In this document: piece after piece, positions 18,413-27,955 of the stretch
Layout: the number at the start of each line of letters is the position of its first letter
Numbering within the stretch: the first letter of the stretch is position 1
Origin: FEN-33 sp963768775
Lineage (GTDB): Archaea; Thermoplasmatota; Thermoplasmata; Methanomassiliicoccales; UBA472
Length of the DNA: 64,000 nucleotides
Assembly (NCBI GenBank): GCA_963768775.1
Contig: CAVYIY010000006.1
Coordinates: 372,001 to 436,000 of the forward strand
Reading direction: 5' to 3'
Translations under genes and position numbers: made by a program
The notes under the pieces: generated by a model
Databases searched by the model: none
Told to the model about the DNA's origin: nothing
The model's input: the letters and a program-made list of their open reading frames with translations, nothing else

Positions 18413-19261
18413 CTAGAATGCGCTCTCGACGGCGATGCCGCATCCCCGCAGTGCCTTGGCTAGCTCCTTCTCGGCGGCGAGGCAGTCATCGCGATCCGAG
18501 ACCCGTTCGAGGAACCGCTTCCCCGCTGGCATGCGCAGACTCTGCAGCCCGGACAGGTATTCGAGCATGCCTGGCCTGAGCCTCAAACGGTCCAGCATCG
18601 CCCTCTTTACCCCTGTTTCCGAGATCGCCGAAGCAAACCCTCCGACGTCCGCGTCGGTGACTGTCGGTATTATCGGACCAATCAGCACGTAGGTCCTGAC
18701 GCCCCCTTGCACCAGACCCTTCAAGGTATTCAGCCGGGCAGAGGGTGGGGGAGCGAAAGGCTCGAAGGTCCTGGCGAGCACCTCATCGACGGTAGTCAGG
18801 GTGATGCCCACCTCCGGATCGGGAAGGCGCTCCAGGATGTCCAGGTCGCGCAGCACCAGGTCCGATTTGGTATGGATGGAGACGCTTGCGCCCTTGCCCT
18901 GGGCGAGCTCCAGGCACCGTCGAGTAAGCTTGAGCCCCGCCTCCGCCGGCTGGTACGGGTCCGTCACGGTCCCGATGCCGATGGTGCCCGAAACGCTGCG
19001 GATCTCGGAGCGCAGCAGCCGGGGCATGTTGGTGCGGGCGCTTATTGGCATGCGCCATTGCTCCCTGGCTTTTTTCAGGAGGAAGGGGGCGTAGCAGTAG
19101 ATGCAGTCGTGGGCGCAGCCGACATACGGGTTTAGGGCGTAGTCCAAGCCGGGCAGCTTCGATCTCGACAGGGCATGCTTGCACTCGACCGCCAGAACGT
19201 CCTCGGTCAGGGCCGGCGAGGCAGCCGTGCTGCCAAAGGACTCGAGATCACGAGTAATCAT
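18413..19261 (-). CDS. Radical SAM protein, SPL-like/Rv2578c-like family
   Basis: A 282-residue radical SAM enzyme. The cluster motif is CAHDCIYCYAPF (C-x3-C-x2-C) near residues 50-60, preceded by YALNPYVG. The later GIGTVTDPYQPAE and VSIHTKSDLVLRDLDIL blocks match the group of radical SAM proteins related to spore photoproduct lyase (Rv2578c type). Their substrates are mostly unknown; DNA repair has been suggested for some. The start overlaps the stop of the Nre repair gene by 14 bases, so the two are probably translated from one transcript, which gives mild support to a DNA-related role. Confidence 0.78.
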   Translation of the reverse strand: MITRDLESFGSTAASPALTEDVLAVECKHALSRSKLPGLDYALNPYVGCAHDCIYCYAPFLLKKAREQWRMPISARTNMPRLLRSEIRSVSGTIGIGTVTDPYQPAEAGLKLTRRCLELAQGKGASVSIHTKSDLVLRDLDILERLPDPEVGITLTTVDEVLARTFEPFAPPPSARLNTLKGLVQGGVRTYVLIGPIIPTVTDADVGGFASAISETGVKRAMLDRLRLRPGMLEYLSGLQSLRMPAGKRFLERVSDRDDCLAAEKELAKALRGCGIAVESAF

Positions 19262-20538
19262 CTATCCTCCTCTGCCGGATGAAGTCGGTGAGCACGCCGC
19301 TCTGCCTGATCCAGCGCGGGACCGGGATCTCCATGCGGGTGCCGACATGCGCCATCGCCTGGTCCAGGGTGTTGAACTTCTCCGGCTTCTGCTTCAGGGC
19401 CATGCGCACGTTCTCCCTCACGTTCCACACCCCGACGGGCATGATGTAGCCGGGATGCGCCTCGCGCATGATGACCACCCCCGCCTGGCGCCGCTCCGCC
19501 GTGAGCAGCTCGTTGACCGCCAATCTCGCTGCGTAGTAGCAGCCGCCGATCTCAGCGTAGTCCTTCCTGCCCTCGTAGAACTCGTGGCTGGAGATGATGT
19601 CGATCTGCTTCCCCATCGGGTTCCAGACGGTGTTGGGGTACCAGGCCTCGATCAGCTCGTAGCGCCAGGAGGTGGGCATGAACAGGACCGACCAGCGGTT
19701 GTCGAGCTGCGTCCAATCGTAGACTCGGAACTCGTCGATGGTCGGGGCGACCTTGGTCCGCTGCAGCAGGTTCTTCCCGAGCATGTCGTCGACGGCGGTG
19801 ATGCTCCAGCGGGTCGGTACCAGCTTCCGGTTCTTCCCGATGCCGAAGGCACCGACGCTGAAGGCCTTCTGTATCTTCGATATCATCACCCCGTTCTTGT
19901 AGAGGTCCTTCACCGCCTCGAGCCGCCTTCAGGTCCGTGTCGTTGTAGGCCTTCTCGACCTTGTGATCGTACTTCGGATTGCCGATGTCCATGGCCGTCA
20001 CCCGGCCGGACGGACCGAACGGCTGGATCTCGTCGTCGAGGACAATGCGCCCGACCGGCCGCTTGGCGAAGCTCATCTCCACGTCTAGCGGATTGACGGC
20101 CAGCGCCAGCTCCCTGGTGTAGTCGACGATCTTTCCTCCTTTCTGGAAGTCCTTCACGTCCACTCGGTACTTTCCCCGGACCAGGCGGAAGCGGAAGTCG
20201 ATGATCTCCTCGATGCTCTTCCCCATCCAATGCTCGGGCGTGTCCATGATCGCCGTGTCGCCGTACTCCGGCGGCACCAATGGCCCGATGTCGACCTTGG
20301 GGTAGCCGAATCGACCGATGAAAACTCCCGGGGGTGAGCTTCCTGCCAGATCCAGGGAATCGATGAGCCTCTGCGTCCTGGTTTGCGAATAGAACTTGAC
20401 CATGAGCGGGCAGCGGGACTTGCCGCAGAGCATCTTCGAGCCCTTGCAGATCGAGCACGGGCTGTTGCCCGAACGAGGCAGGACGAAGGCCCCGGGGTCC
20501 TCAAAAGCGGCATTGCTCGCTGGATATGGTTCGTTCAT
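19248..20538 (-). CDS. Nre family archaeal DNA repair protein (one frameshift)
   Basis: Nre proteins take part in archaeal DNA repair and contact PCNA in species studied. The N-terminal zinc motif CSICKGSKMLCGKSRCP is clear, followed by PPGVFIGRFGYPKV and GPLVPPEYGDTAIMDTPE. The second half begins KDLYKNGVMISKIQKAFSVG and includes RWSITAVDDMLGK and WYPNTVWNPMGKQ. One extra base near 19920, between NDTDLKAA and EAVKDLYKNG, breaks the frame; correcting it gives 429 residues, normal for the family. Its gene precedes and overlaps that of the radical SAM protein. Confidence 0.86.
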
Positions 20539-20598
20539 GTTCCGCTAATCCTACTTGGGACTAGCTATAAGGGATTTTCTGGGAACGCTTCGAAAGTG

Positions 20599-21531
20599 CT
20601 ATCCGGCCCAGGCAGCCATGATGTATCCCTCGTTCTCGCAGAAATCAGGTCCCTTGATCATCCTCATGTTCGAGCCTTCGAGGACGTATTGCCGCTTCAG
20701 CATGTTCTCGTAGAGCAGCGGTGAGACGGTGAAGCGTGCGAATATCCTCCTCCGGTTCAGGCGGTAGGAATGGTTCTCCACCGCGCGCATGAGCCGGTCG
20801 AAATGGTCGGCACCGTCCGTTTGGAGGGGGTCGACCAGCAGCAGTCTCACCGCGGAATGATCCGATTCCTCGATCGGATGGAACGCGTGCAGCAGGGCGA
20901 AGCCGGCGAGCCGATCCTGGGAGCGGGTCACGAACAGCGCCCCCAGGTCCGCCCTCACCGCCATCTCCACCTCCCTTGCCAGGTCCAGGTCAGGATGGTA
21001 GAGGCGGCTCAGCCTGGAGACTTCATTGAGAACGGCAGGGAGGTCTCGTTCCTCCATCCGTTCCACCCCTACCGTCCGCCCCTGTGCATTGACCAAGTCC
21101 TTCCTCATTATGCAAGTGAACTGCTGCGGACGGTAGCCAGCTCGCAAATAGAAATGGACATTCTTCATGATGTAGGGCATCGTCTCCAGGCCGAGATGCA
21201 CGCAACCCGACTGGACGAGATAGTTCTCGCAGCCACCGAGCAGCGCTTTCCCCACTCCCGTTCCTTGCATCTCGGGCAGCACCTCGAAAGGACCGAACCA
21301 CCCTACTTTGCCCCATACGTGGCAGTGGGCGCTGGCGATCACTTCCCCGGCTTCCTCCACCACCAGGCAGCCCTTGGGCTCCTTCCAGAGATAGCCATTG
21401 ATTATCTTCCTGGGCCTGAAGGGATACTTCACCTTGTGCCCGAGCTCGGCGGAAGCGACGTCGGACCAGGCCTTCTGGCCGACGTTGCGCACCTGCTCCA
21501 GGTCGTCCGGTCTCATCTGTCGCACTAGCAT
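20599..21531 (-). CDS. GNAT family acetyltransferase
   Basis: This two-part protein has a GNAT acetyltransferase domain in the first 150 residues: MRPDDLEQVRNVGQKAW, then FEVLPEMQGTGVGKALL for acetyl-CoA binding and NVHFYLRAGYRP as the last motif. The second half (about 160-310) looks like a degenerate GNAT repeat, with LLLVDP in the region where the acetyl-CoA strand would lie. The start is taken at MLVRQMRP because upstream sequence in frame has no similarity. Substrate unknown. It lies just downstream of larB on the same strand, 59 bases away, but nothing suggests a part in that pathway. Confidence 0.7.
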   Translation of the reverse strand: MLVRQMRPDDLEQVRNVGQKAWSDVASAELGHKVKYPFRPRKIINGYLWKEPKGCLVVEEAGEVIASAHCHVWGKVGWFGPFEVLPEMQGTGVGKALLGGCENYLVQSGCVHLGLETMPYIMKNVHFYLRAGYRPQQFTCIMRKDLVNAQGRTVGVERMEERDLPAVLNEVSRLSRLYHPDLDLAREVEMAVRADLGALFVTRSQDRLAGFALLHAFHPIEESDHSAVRLLLVDPLQTDGADHFDRLMRAVENHSYRLNRRRIFARFTVSPLLYENMLKRQYVLEGSNMRMIKGPDFCENEGYIMAAWAG

Positions 21532-21590
21532 TTCCGCCCCCGAGCGAAATCTATTGCCTTGAAAGCAAGATCGTTCTGGGCCATGGCGCA

Positions 21591-22373
21591 CTACTCCTTG
21601 CCCTTGCAGCGCAGCTGGTGGCAGCGCCGGCTGATCAGCGCCGCCGTCGTACCGGCCGCGATGGCATTGTCGATGTTGACCACCACGAGCCCAGGCGAGC
21701 AAGATTGCAGCATGCCCATCAGTGCTGCCTCTCCTTTGCCGCCCATCCCGTAGCCCACCGAGGTGGGCACGCCGATGACCGGAACGTCGGCCAGACTGGA
21801 TATGACCGTGGCAAGCGCCCCTTCCATCCCCGCCACTACCACAAGCACGTCGACCTCCGCCTTCAGCATCTGCAGCAGCGGCTCCATGAATCGGTGCATG
21901 CCGGCAATGCCGACGTCGTAGGCGATGAGGGCTTCGCAGCCCATGGTCTCTGCCACGAGCCTGACCTCCTCAGCCACGTTCATATCGGAGGTGCCGCCGC
22001 TGAGTATGCCGATTCTGCCTTGCTTCCTGCGCTTCCTGCGCCGGTCGACGACGATCAGTCGGGAATTCTCATACAGGCTCACCCCTCTCTTTCCAAGCCT
22101 TTTCACCAGGACCTCGTACTGCTCGCTTGAGGCGCGTGAGATTAGCAGCGCCTCCTTATCCTCCAAGGCCTTTTCGGCGATCTCGACCACCTGCTGCGGC
22201 GTCTTGCCTTCCCCGAAGATCACCTCCGGGATGCCCTTCCTCGCCTCCCTGGAATGATCGAACATCGTGTGCTCGCCCACCTTCTCGATGAAGTCAAGGC
22301 GGAGAAGCCGTTCGGCTTTTGCCGCTTCCATCTCCCCCTTCTTGTAAAGCTCAAGAACCTCGCGGATGTCCAT
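21591..22373 (-). CDS. larB: Pyridinium-3,5-biscarboxylic acid mononucleotide synthase LarB
   Basis: LarB carboxylates and hydrolyses nicotinic acid adenine dinucleotide in the first step of nickel-pincer nucleotide synthesis, the cofactor of lactate racemase and related isomerases. The PurE-like C-terminal domain shows ILSGGTSDMNVAEE, AYDVGIAGMHR, VVVAGMEGALATVISSLAD and GVPTSVGYGMGGKGEAAL, with VVNIDNAIAAG near the end. The N-terminal segment has FDHSREARKGIPEVIFGEGK. Length is normal. It is divergent from larE, the sulfur-insertion gene of the same pathway. LarC and any LarA-type racemase are not in the window. Confidence 0.93.
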   Translation of the reverse strand: MDIREVLELYKKGEMEAAKAERLLRLDFIEKVGEHTMFDHSREARKGIPEVIFGEGKTPQQVVEIAEKALEDKEALLISRASSEQYEVLVKRLGKRGVSLYENSRLIVVDRRRKRRKQGRIGILSGGTSDMNVAEEVRLVAETMGCEALIAYDVGIAGMHRFMEPLLQMLKAEVDVLVVVAGMEGALATVISSLADVPVIGVPTSVGYGMGGKGEAALMGMLQSCSPGLVVVNIDNAIAAGTTAALISRRCHQLRCKGKE

Positions 22374-22572
22374 ATGCGCCCTCGAAATGATGCTCGATGA
22401 AGAAGAAAGGATGCTATCCTGGCAGATAACATTATCGCGTCCCTCTCTGCCTCGTCTGGCGATGCAGATCGGCGTTTAGGAGAAGACGGGTCCTCACTCC
22501 CCAACCTCGGTTGCCGGTGAAGCCAGTTCGAATAAGGGGAAAAAGCATTATGGTGCGCAACGATTCCATGCC

Positions 22573-23406
22573 GTGGAAGGGCTCGATAAGAAGCTGAGGG
22601 AGCTGGAGGGAAACCTCAGGTCGATGGGGAGGATCGGCGTCGCCTTCTCGGCAGGTGTGGACAGCACCTTGTTGCTCGCGATAGCGAAGAACGTGCTGAA
22701 CGGGAATGTCATGGCGCTGACCGTTTCCACGGAACTGCAGCCGCCCCATGAGATCGAAATGGCGAAGGAAATCGCTCAAGGGCTTGGCGCGAAGCATCTC
22801 ATCATCCATATCCAGCTGCTCAACAATCCTGAGATCAGCAAGAATCCCCAGGACCGCTGCTATCTCTGCAAGAGGAGCGTGCTCGCGGCCATCCTCCGCT
22901 CTGCCAGGGAGAAAGGATTTCAGATTGTGGTGGACGGCACCAATGCCGATGATGCGCGCTCGGCCCGGCCAGGCTTGAAAGCCCTGACCGAGCTTGGAGT
23001 GCGAAGCCCCTTGGCCGAAGCGCGCATGACCAAGGACGATGTCCGCGCCGCATCGGCGATGCTCGACCTGCCCACCAAGGACAAGCCGAGCAACCCCTGC
23101 CTGGCGACAAGGATACCGTTCGATTCCCCGCTGACCACGGAGAAACTGCGGATGGTGGCTGAGGCGGAGGCGGGGCTATTGGAATTGGGCTTCACTGATT
23201 CACGCGTCAGGCATCATGGGACGATCGCGAGGATTGAGGTCCCCGTCGCGAGATTCAATGACATAATTAAGGAAAGGGAGCAAATCGTCGAGTTGATCAA
23301 GCGGGTCGGATTCATCTATGCAGTGCTCGATCTGCAGGGATATCGTGCGGGGAGCCTGGAGGAGGCCGTTCAATCGAGTGCCCCTCCAAGAGAGAATGCC
23401 CCATAG
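22573..23406 (+). CDS. larE: Sulfur transferase LarE for nickel-pincer cofactor
   Basis: LarE adenylates pyridinium biscarboxylic acid mononucleotide and replaces its carboxylates with thiocarboxylates. The PP-loop is SAGVDST at 26-32. Cysteines Cys96 and Cys99 (DRCYLCK) and Cys176 (NPCLATR) are present; the last is at the position of the sacrificial cysteine of the Lactobacillus enzyme. Having three cysteines suggests the iron-sulfur-cluster type of LarE, which is catalytic rather than self-sacrificing; that is inference. The start is GTG, with no alternative in frame. Divergent from larB across a 200-base gap that should hold both promoters. Confidence 0.92.
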   Translation: MEGLDKKLRELEGNLRSMGRIGVAFSAGVDSTLLLAIAKNVLNGNVMALTVSTELQPPHEIEMAKEIAQGLGAKHLIIHIQLLNNPEISKNPQDRCYLCKRSVLAAILRSAREKGFQIVVDGTNADDARSARPGLKALTELGVRSPLAEARMTKDDVRAASAMLDLPTKDKPSNPCLATRIPFDSPLTTEKLRMVAEAEAGLLELGFTDSRVRHHGTIARIEVPVARFNDIIKEREQIVELIKRVGFIYAVLDLQGYRAGSLEEAVQSSAPPRENAP

Positions 23407-23543
23407 GCTATCATTGAAGAGGCTGTGAATCCTCTTCCGCTTTGATCATCGCGCCTGAGAGCTGCTTTCCTGGCACTCAAAATGAGGCGAGCTTGCCTTC
23501 GTGGAAAGGAATACATATCTCGAGATGCCTAGTACGATTCGCG

Positions 23544-24104
23544 ATGCGCGTATCTGTTACCTTGCTCCAATACGAACATGGCGTCATCCGGCAGGTGATC
23601 GACGTTCTAGGGGAAATGGTGAAGCACAATTCTATGAAGAAGCACCGTAACCAGATGAAGCACATCGTGAAGTTCCTCGACGAATACCTGGACAAGTATC
23701 ATCACGGCAAGGAGGAGAAGCTGCTCTTCCCCATGGCCGCCAAGAGGGTCAGGGATCTGATTCCCGAGATCGCTAGGCTGGTAACCGAGCACGCGGAGGC
23801 GAGGGCGAACATCGCGAAGATGAAAGCGATGATCGCGACCGAGAGCGCGTACTCCGATGGCTCCCTGGCCGTGGTGAGCAAGGAGCTGGTGGACAGCATG
23901 ATCCGCCACATCCGCCACGAGGAGGACGTGGTCTATCCCAAGATCGAGGACGCCCTTTCATTGGACGACGACCTCGAGCTCATCAAGAAGTACGAGCGCT
24001 TCAACGCCGACTTCGGCCCGGACTTCGCCCGATTGGGGGAAGAGTTCGCGGTAAGAGTGCAGGACGAAGTGCTCGGGCCGGGCTTCTTCACCGGCATCAG
24101 TTGA
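23544..24104 (+). CDS. Hemerythrin-domain protein
   Basis: A four-helix hemerythrin HHE protein of 186 residues. Iron-ligand positions are visible in LQYEHGVIRQV, DKYHHGKEEKLLFP, LVTEHAEARANI and MIRHIRHEEDVVYP. Such proteins bind a di-iron centre and are linked to oxygen or nitric-oxide sensing or to storage of iron. The C-terminal 40 residues (GPDFARLGEEFA) are outside the domain. The ATG at 23544 is chosen because the longer in-frame start lacks similarity. A second hemerythrin-like gene lies at 60.1-60.6 kb. Confidence 0.8.
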   Translation: MRVSVTLLQYEHGVIRQVIDVLGEMVKHNSMKKHRNQMKHIVKFLDEYLDKYHHGKEEKLLFPMAAKRVRDLIPEIARLVTEHAEARANIAKMKAMIATESAYSDGSLAVVSKELVDSMIRHIRHEEDVVYPKIEDALSLDDDLELIKKYERFNADFGPDFARLGEEFAVRVQDEVLGPGFFTGIS

Positions 24105-24209
24105 ATCCCGAGCATCCTGGCGTCTTCTAGTTGCATTTTCAGGTAGAGCCGGTATCAGACCGATAAGCTTCGCTGAGAGGTCAAAAATAGAAGAAGGATA
24201 AGAGGTTTA

Positions 24210-24232
24210 AAAAGGGGGGGGTCAGTAGACCC
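24210..24232 (-). terminator. Hairpin after the Ig-like surface protein gene
   Basis: Read leftwards, GGGTC-TACT-GACCC forms a short hairpin followed by a C run and TTTTT, seven bases beyond the stop codon of the surface protein gene. It fits a transcript end. Confidence 0.45.
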
Positions 24233-24238
24233 ACGCGT

Positions 24239-27200
24239 TTACGGCTTCTTGACTGCTGGCTTACGCCTCATCAGGTAGACAGCGACCAATACGATCGCCA
24301 GCACAACGATGACGCCGACAATGAGCAGGGTGTAGTCCGGGTTAGGGGTCATTGCCATGGCGCCAAGGGAGTTGGTCTGGTCAACGCCAAAGGCCTTGTC
24401 GTTCTGCACGAGGTCCTGGAATCCGCTAGCGGATACGGTCAGGTTGTAAGTGCCCACGCCGTCGACAATCAGGGCGAAGTGTCCATTCGCGTCAGTTACG
24501 CCTTCGACCACCGTCACTCCGCCTTGGGAAATCGTGACTGTGGCGTTGACGATCGGGTTGCCCTTATCGTCGTTTATTGTTCCAGTTACCTGCGTCTTCA
24601 CCGTGAAGCTCCAGCTCTGGGATACTGCGTTGCCCGCAAGGTCCTTGCCGGATACCCCGACATTATAGACTGTGGCAAAAGTCAAGTTCGCGTGGGTCAG
24701 AGTTACCTCGTTCCCAGCAGCGTTCCAGGCCATTGTCCCAGAGATGCCAGTGAATGCCACTGACGACTGGTTCATAGGCTCGCTGAAGTTGACCTTCACG
24801 ACTACGTCCGGTAACACAAATGCTCCCGATGCTGGGGAGTGCGATACCACGGTCGGAGGCGTCCTGTCTACGGTGAAGGATACGTTAGTCGTGCCATTAT
24901 TGTTGGCCGAATCCCATGCCCTCACATAGATTATGTGGTTGCCTTCAAGAACGCCAGCGAACAGTTGCGAGGTGTTCAGTCCAACATCCACATACAGGCC
25001 ATCATCGATGGCGACCTCGATCTTGACGACCGGGGAGATGTCATCCATAAACACCCAGGTGGCGTTGATCACTGTGTCGTTCAGGTGCTGACCTTCAAGT
25101 GGGTAGGTGATAAAGACATCTGGTGCGGTCAGATCCACCAAGATCGAAACCATCTTCTCTTGCGAGTTGCCAACCATGTCCCAGGCTTTCACGTGAATTA
25201 CGTGCGGGCCCTCAGATAGGCCGGTGACGGTGTAGTTGAGATTGGTCACGTTGACCGGGGTCCCATCGTCCACCCATACCTGAACTAGCTCCACGCCGGT
25301 GGTGTTGTCCGTCACTGTCCACTCCACAAAGGTGGAGTTGACGTTGAATATCGCGTCGTTGGCCGGGGTCACGATGACCACGTATGGCGAGGTGATATCG
25401 GTTGTGAAGGATACATTCATTACAGCGCTGTTACCAACGTTATCCGTGGCCTTAACCAGTACTTCGTGCGCACCGTCCGATAGGTCCGTGAACAGATAGC
25501 TGTTGTTGGTGCTCGGAACTACGATCCAGGTGCCGTTGATGTTCACGGCGTACTCGGCAATGCCTGACATTGGGTCGTTGGCGGTCCAACTGACGAGCAC
25601 GTCCGAGGCGCCGATCAATGCACCATCAACTGGGGCATCTATGCTTAGCGTCGGGGCGGTCAGATCCACCATTATAGATGTCGTGGCAATGATAGATGGG
25701 TTACCGGCTTTGTCGAAGGCCTGCACCATAAAGGTGTAGTTCCCCTCGGGCAGGGTGAAGCTGATATTGTTCCCTGCGTAAATGACCCATGTTCCGTTCA
25801 GGTTGTACCTATAGTGGTCCACTCCCGAACCAAGGAGGTCGACGCCGATCCATGTGAACTCCACGACTGGATTATTGGTCATGGTGCCATCGATCGGCGT
25901 TTGAATTGCGATGGTCGGAGCCTCGGTGTCTACGGTGAAGTTGGTCTCAGCCATTGCGGAATTGCCGGCGCTGTCAAAGACCTCCACGGTCATCCGATAC
26001 ACGCCATCAGGGAGTACGGCGCCCCAAACACTGCTCATGTTGGTGGTGTTTGTGATGCCTGTGATCTCCTTGGACTTGTTCACGGTTCCGTAGATGGTCA
26101 CATTGCTAGATGCTATGGCGCTCCCGGTTCCATTGGCGGTCCACTGGGCAACGAAGTTATTGTCGTTCCAGTAAGTGCCGTTCAGTGGAGCGTCGATGAC
26201 GATCGTCGGCTTCGTGACATCCACGGTCACATTTGTCGAGTTCTGCGCGGTGTTGCCACCTAGGTCGGTCACAACGACCTTCAGCTTATACAAGCCGTTG
26301 ACTAGTGGGACTCCCCAGAAGTCGTTGAGGCTGGTGGTGTTGGTCGTCCCGGCTATCGAGATCGACTTCGAACCGGCTGTGGTCATATTGTAGAGTGTCA
26401 CAACACTTCCCGTAATCGGAGAACCAGTACCGGAAGCAGTCCATCGGATGGCAGCGCTAGCGTTGCTGGTGTATGTTCCATTCACCGGGCTGGCCCAAGA
26501 GACTGTCGGCGGGATTGTGTCCACCACAAAGGTCACATTGTTGCTTGAGGTGTTGAGGGCCATGTCGGTCACGTTCACAAATAGCTTGTATGTTTTGCCG
26601 TTGACCAACAGTGCCTTTCCAGCGGTGATGTTCGTGATCCATATTTGTGGTGTGGTCACATTCTTCGATAGACCAGCTGCCTTGCTGTTCGTTACATTGT
26701 AGAGGTAGGCAGTGTAGTTCTTTATCGCGACTCCGGGCATCAGATGTGGAGTCCAGGTCGCCGTGAAATTCAATGTATTCACGCCCGCTCCCGGATTGGT
26801 AATCACCACATAGGGTCCGATGGTGAAGTTGCTGTAGACGATCTTTGAATTGCCTGCTGCATCTGTCGCGGTAAGCTTCAGAGACCATTCTCCCACCGTC
26901 AGACTGGCCCAATCGTAGAACTTTGTGATGGGGGCAGTGGTCGCGGAGGTGGCCAGGTTCACGGTGGTTCCAGTGGACGCCCCAGTGACGTTCGTAAGGG
27001 CACCTGTGAAGGTTGCCAGAGGTGAGCCAGTTGACCCATTGCTGGCACTGAATTGGGCCGTGAAGTTGGTAAAGTTGTACCTACCGCCATTTGTTGGCGT
27101 GGTTATAGTAACAGTAGGTATTACCTTGTCCACGGTGAACGTGCAGGTATTCTCTGATGTGTTCTGGAAAGCTCCTTCGGTGGAGTTCCAGAAGTGTCCT

Positions 27201-27565
27201 CTGACTTTGAGGATATACACACCATCTGTCAATCCGATAAGCTTGCGAACATTGAGCTTTGAATCGTTTTTCCAAGTGAGTTCTTCCCAAGTTCCAGTTA
27301 CATTCAAGAGCTTGGTTTGATTCCAGATCGCACTCCATGGCGCCGAGTTGTTCTGGACCGTCCACTTGACATAGACGGTTCCGGTGTTATTGTAGGTACC
27401 AGTAAGGTTCGCGGAGACCGCGGAGACTTTAGGTCCAATATATGTTGCCCCCGGGGCCGAAACGTTCGATCCAGAATCAGCTAATACTGCTACGCCGCTG
27501 ACTAGCAGCGACATAACCATCATCAGCGCAAACGCTGACGCAATAAGCCGATTCCTATTCTTCAT
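24239..27565 (-). CDS. Large secreted Ig-like repeat surface protein with C-terminal anchor
   Basis: A protein of 1,108 residues. Signal peptide: MKNRNRLIASAFALMMVMSL, with cleavage near VLAD. About nine bacterial Ig-like domains of 85-100 residues follow, each with a TAPTLSIDAPVDGA-type start, a SWTANDP core and a KATDNVGNS end. Next come a Big_5-like domain (SHSPASGAF, NFSEPMN), a carboxypeptidase-regulatory-like domain (GTINDDKGNPIVNATVTISQ), one transmembrane helix and RRKPAVKKP. Many Asn-x-Ser/Thr sites suggest heavy glycosylation. It is probably an adhesin or cell-envelope protein. I chose the ATG that gives a clean signal peptide. Confidence 0.85.
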   Translation of the reverse strand: MKNRNRLIASAFALMMVMSLLVSGVAVLADSGSNVSAPGATYIGPKVSAVSANLTGTYNNTGTVYVKWTVQNNSAPWSAIWNQTKLLNVTGTWEELTWKNDSKLNVRKLIGLTDGVYILKVRGHFWNSTEGAFQNTSENTCTFTVDKVIPTVTITTPTNGGRYNFTNFTAQFSASNGSTGSPLATFTGALTNVTGASTGTTVNLATSATTAPITKFYDWASLTVGEWSLKLTATDAAGNSKIVYSNFTIGPYVVITNPGAGVNTLNFTATWTPHLMPGVAIKNYTAYLYNVTNSKAAGLSKNVTTPQIWITNITAGKALLVNGKTYKLFVNVTDMALNTSSNNVTFVVDTIPPTVSWASPVNGTYTSNASAAIRWTASGTGSPITGSVVTLYNMTTAGSKSISIAGTTNTTSLNDFWGVPLVNGLYKLKVVVTDLGGNTAQNSTNVTVDVTKPTIVIDAPLNGTYWNDNNFVAQWTANGTGSAIASSNVTIYGTVNKSKEITGITNTTNMSSVWGAVLPDGVYRMTVEVFDSAGNSAMAETNFTVDTEAPTIAIQTPIDGTMTNNPVVEFTWIGVDLLGSGVDHYRYNLNGTWVIYAGNNISFTLPEGNYTFMVQAFDKAGNPSIIATTSIMVDLTAPTLSIDAPVDGALIGASDVLVSWTANDPMSGIAEYAVNINGTWIVVPSTNNSYLFTDLSDGAHEVLVKATDNVGNSAVMNVSFTTDITSPYVVIVTPANDAIFNVNSTFVEWTVTDNTTGVELVQVWVDDGTPVNVTNLNYTVTGLSEGPHVIHVKAWDMVGNSQEKMVSILVDLTAPDVFITYPLEGQHLNDTVINATWVFMDDISPVVKIEVAIDDGLYVDVGLNTSQLFAGVLEGNHIIYVRAWDSANNNGTTNVSFTVDRTPPTVVSHSPASGAFVLPDVVVKVNFSEPMNQSSVAFTGISGTMAWNAAGNEVTLTHANLTFATVYNVGVSGKDLAGNAVSQSWSFTVKTQVTGTINDDKGNPIVNATVTISQGGVTVVEGVTDANGHFALIVDGVGTYNLTVSASGFQDLVQNDKAFGVDQTNSLGAMAMTPNPDYTLLIVGVIVVLAIVLVAVYLMRRKPAVKKP

Positions 27566-27756
27566 AGTGTTCTCATCCCTTTCCTTGTGGAAATCGTCCA
27601 TTATAATGAACGCATCCCCATAGTGCAGCAGATTTTACTAGGTATATATAAACTATCGTCCACCCATATCATTTTGCTTCGGCGTCAGAACCAGCTGGCA
27701 CTTCATTTTCATTCCATTTTCAGCAAGATATTGGATCTTATCAGAAAAAAGGGAAA

Positions 27757-27864
27757 TGGCGCCGAGGGAGAGATTTGAACTCCCGAGGCGGTGACGCCAG
27801 TAGCTTGCTCTTGGCGCTGCACGCCGTTCGAGGCTACCGCCTTTCCGGGCTAGGCTACCTCGGC
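27757..27864 (-). tRNA. tRNA-Ser(CGA) with a 21-base intron
   Basis: The acceptor stem GCCGAGG pairs with CCTCGGC, with discriminator G and encoded CCA. The D arm is GCC/GGC, the anticodon stem GTAGC pairs with GCTAC, and the loop reads CTCGAA-A after splicing, giving anticodon CGA. A long variable arm (GGCG/CGCC) marks it as a type II serine tRNA, and the T arm is GGGAG-TTCAAAT-CTCTC. The intron (27806-27826) lies after position 37, the canonical archaeal site cut by the splicing endonuclease. Confidence 0.92.
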
Positions 27865-27955
27865 TTCGCCATGCCAACAGCGTTCTCCTATTTTTAGGTT
27901 TTACCTCTCGAGCGGAGCATTATGGTTTATGCCGAGGTCCGACTATCAACGGATA

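Noticed and set aside
24239..27565. Plus-strand frames opposite the Ig-like surface gene, such as the one at 25814-26263
   Set aside because: They lie opposite a gene with signal peptide, repeated domains and anchor, and have no features of their own.
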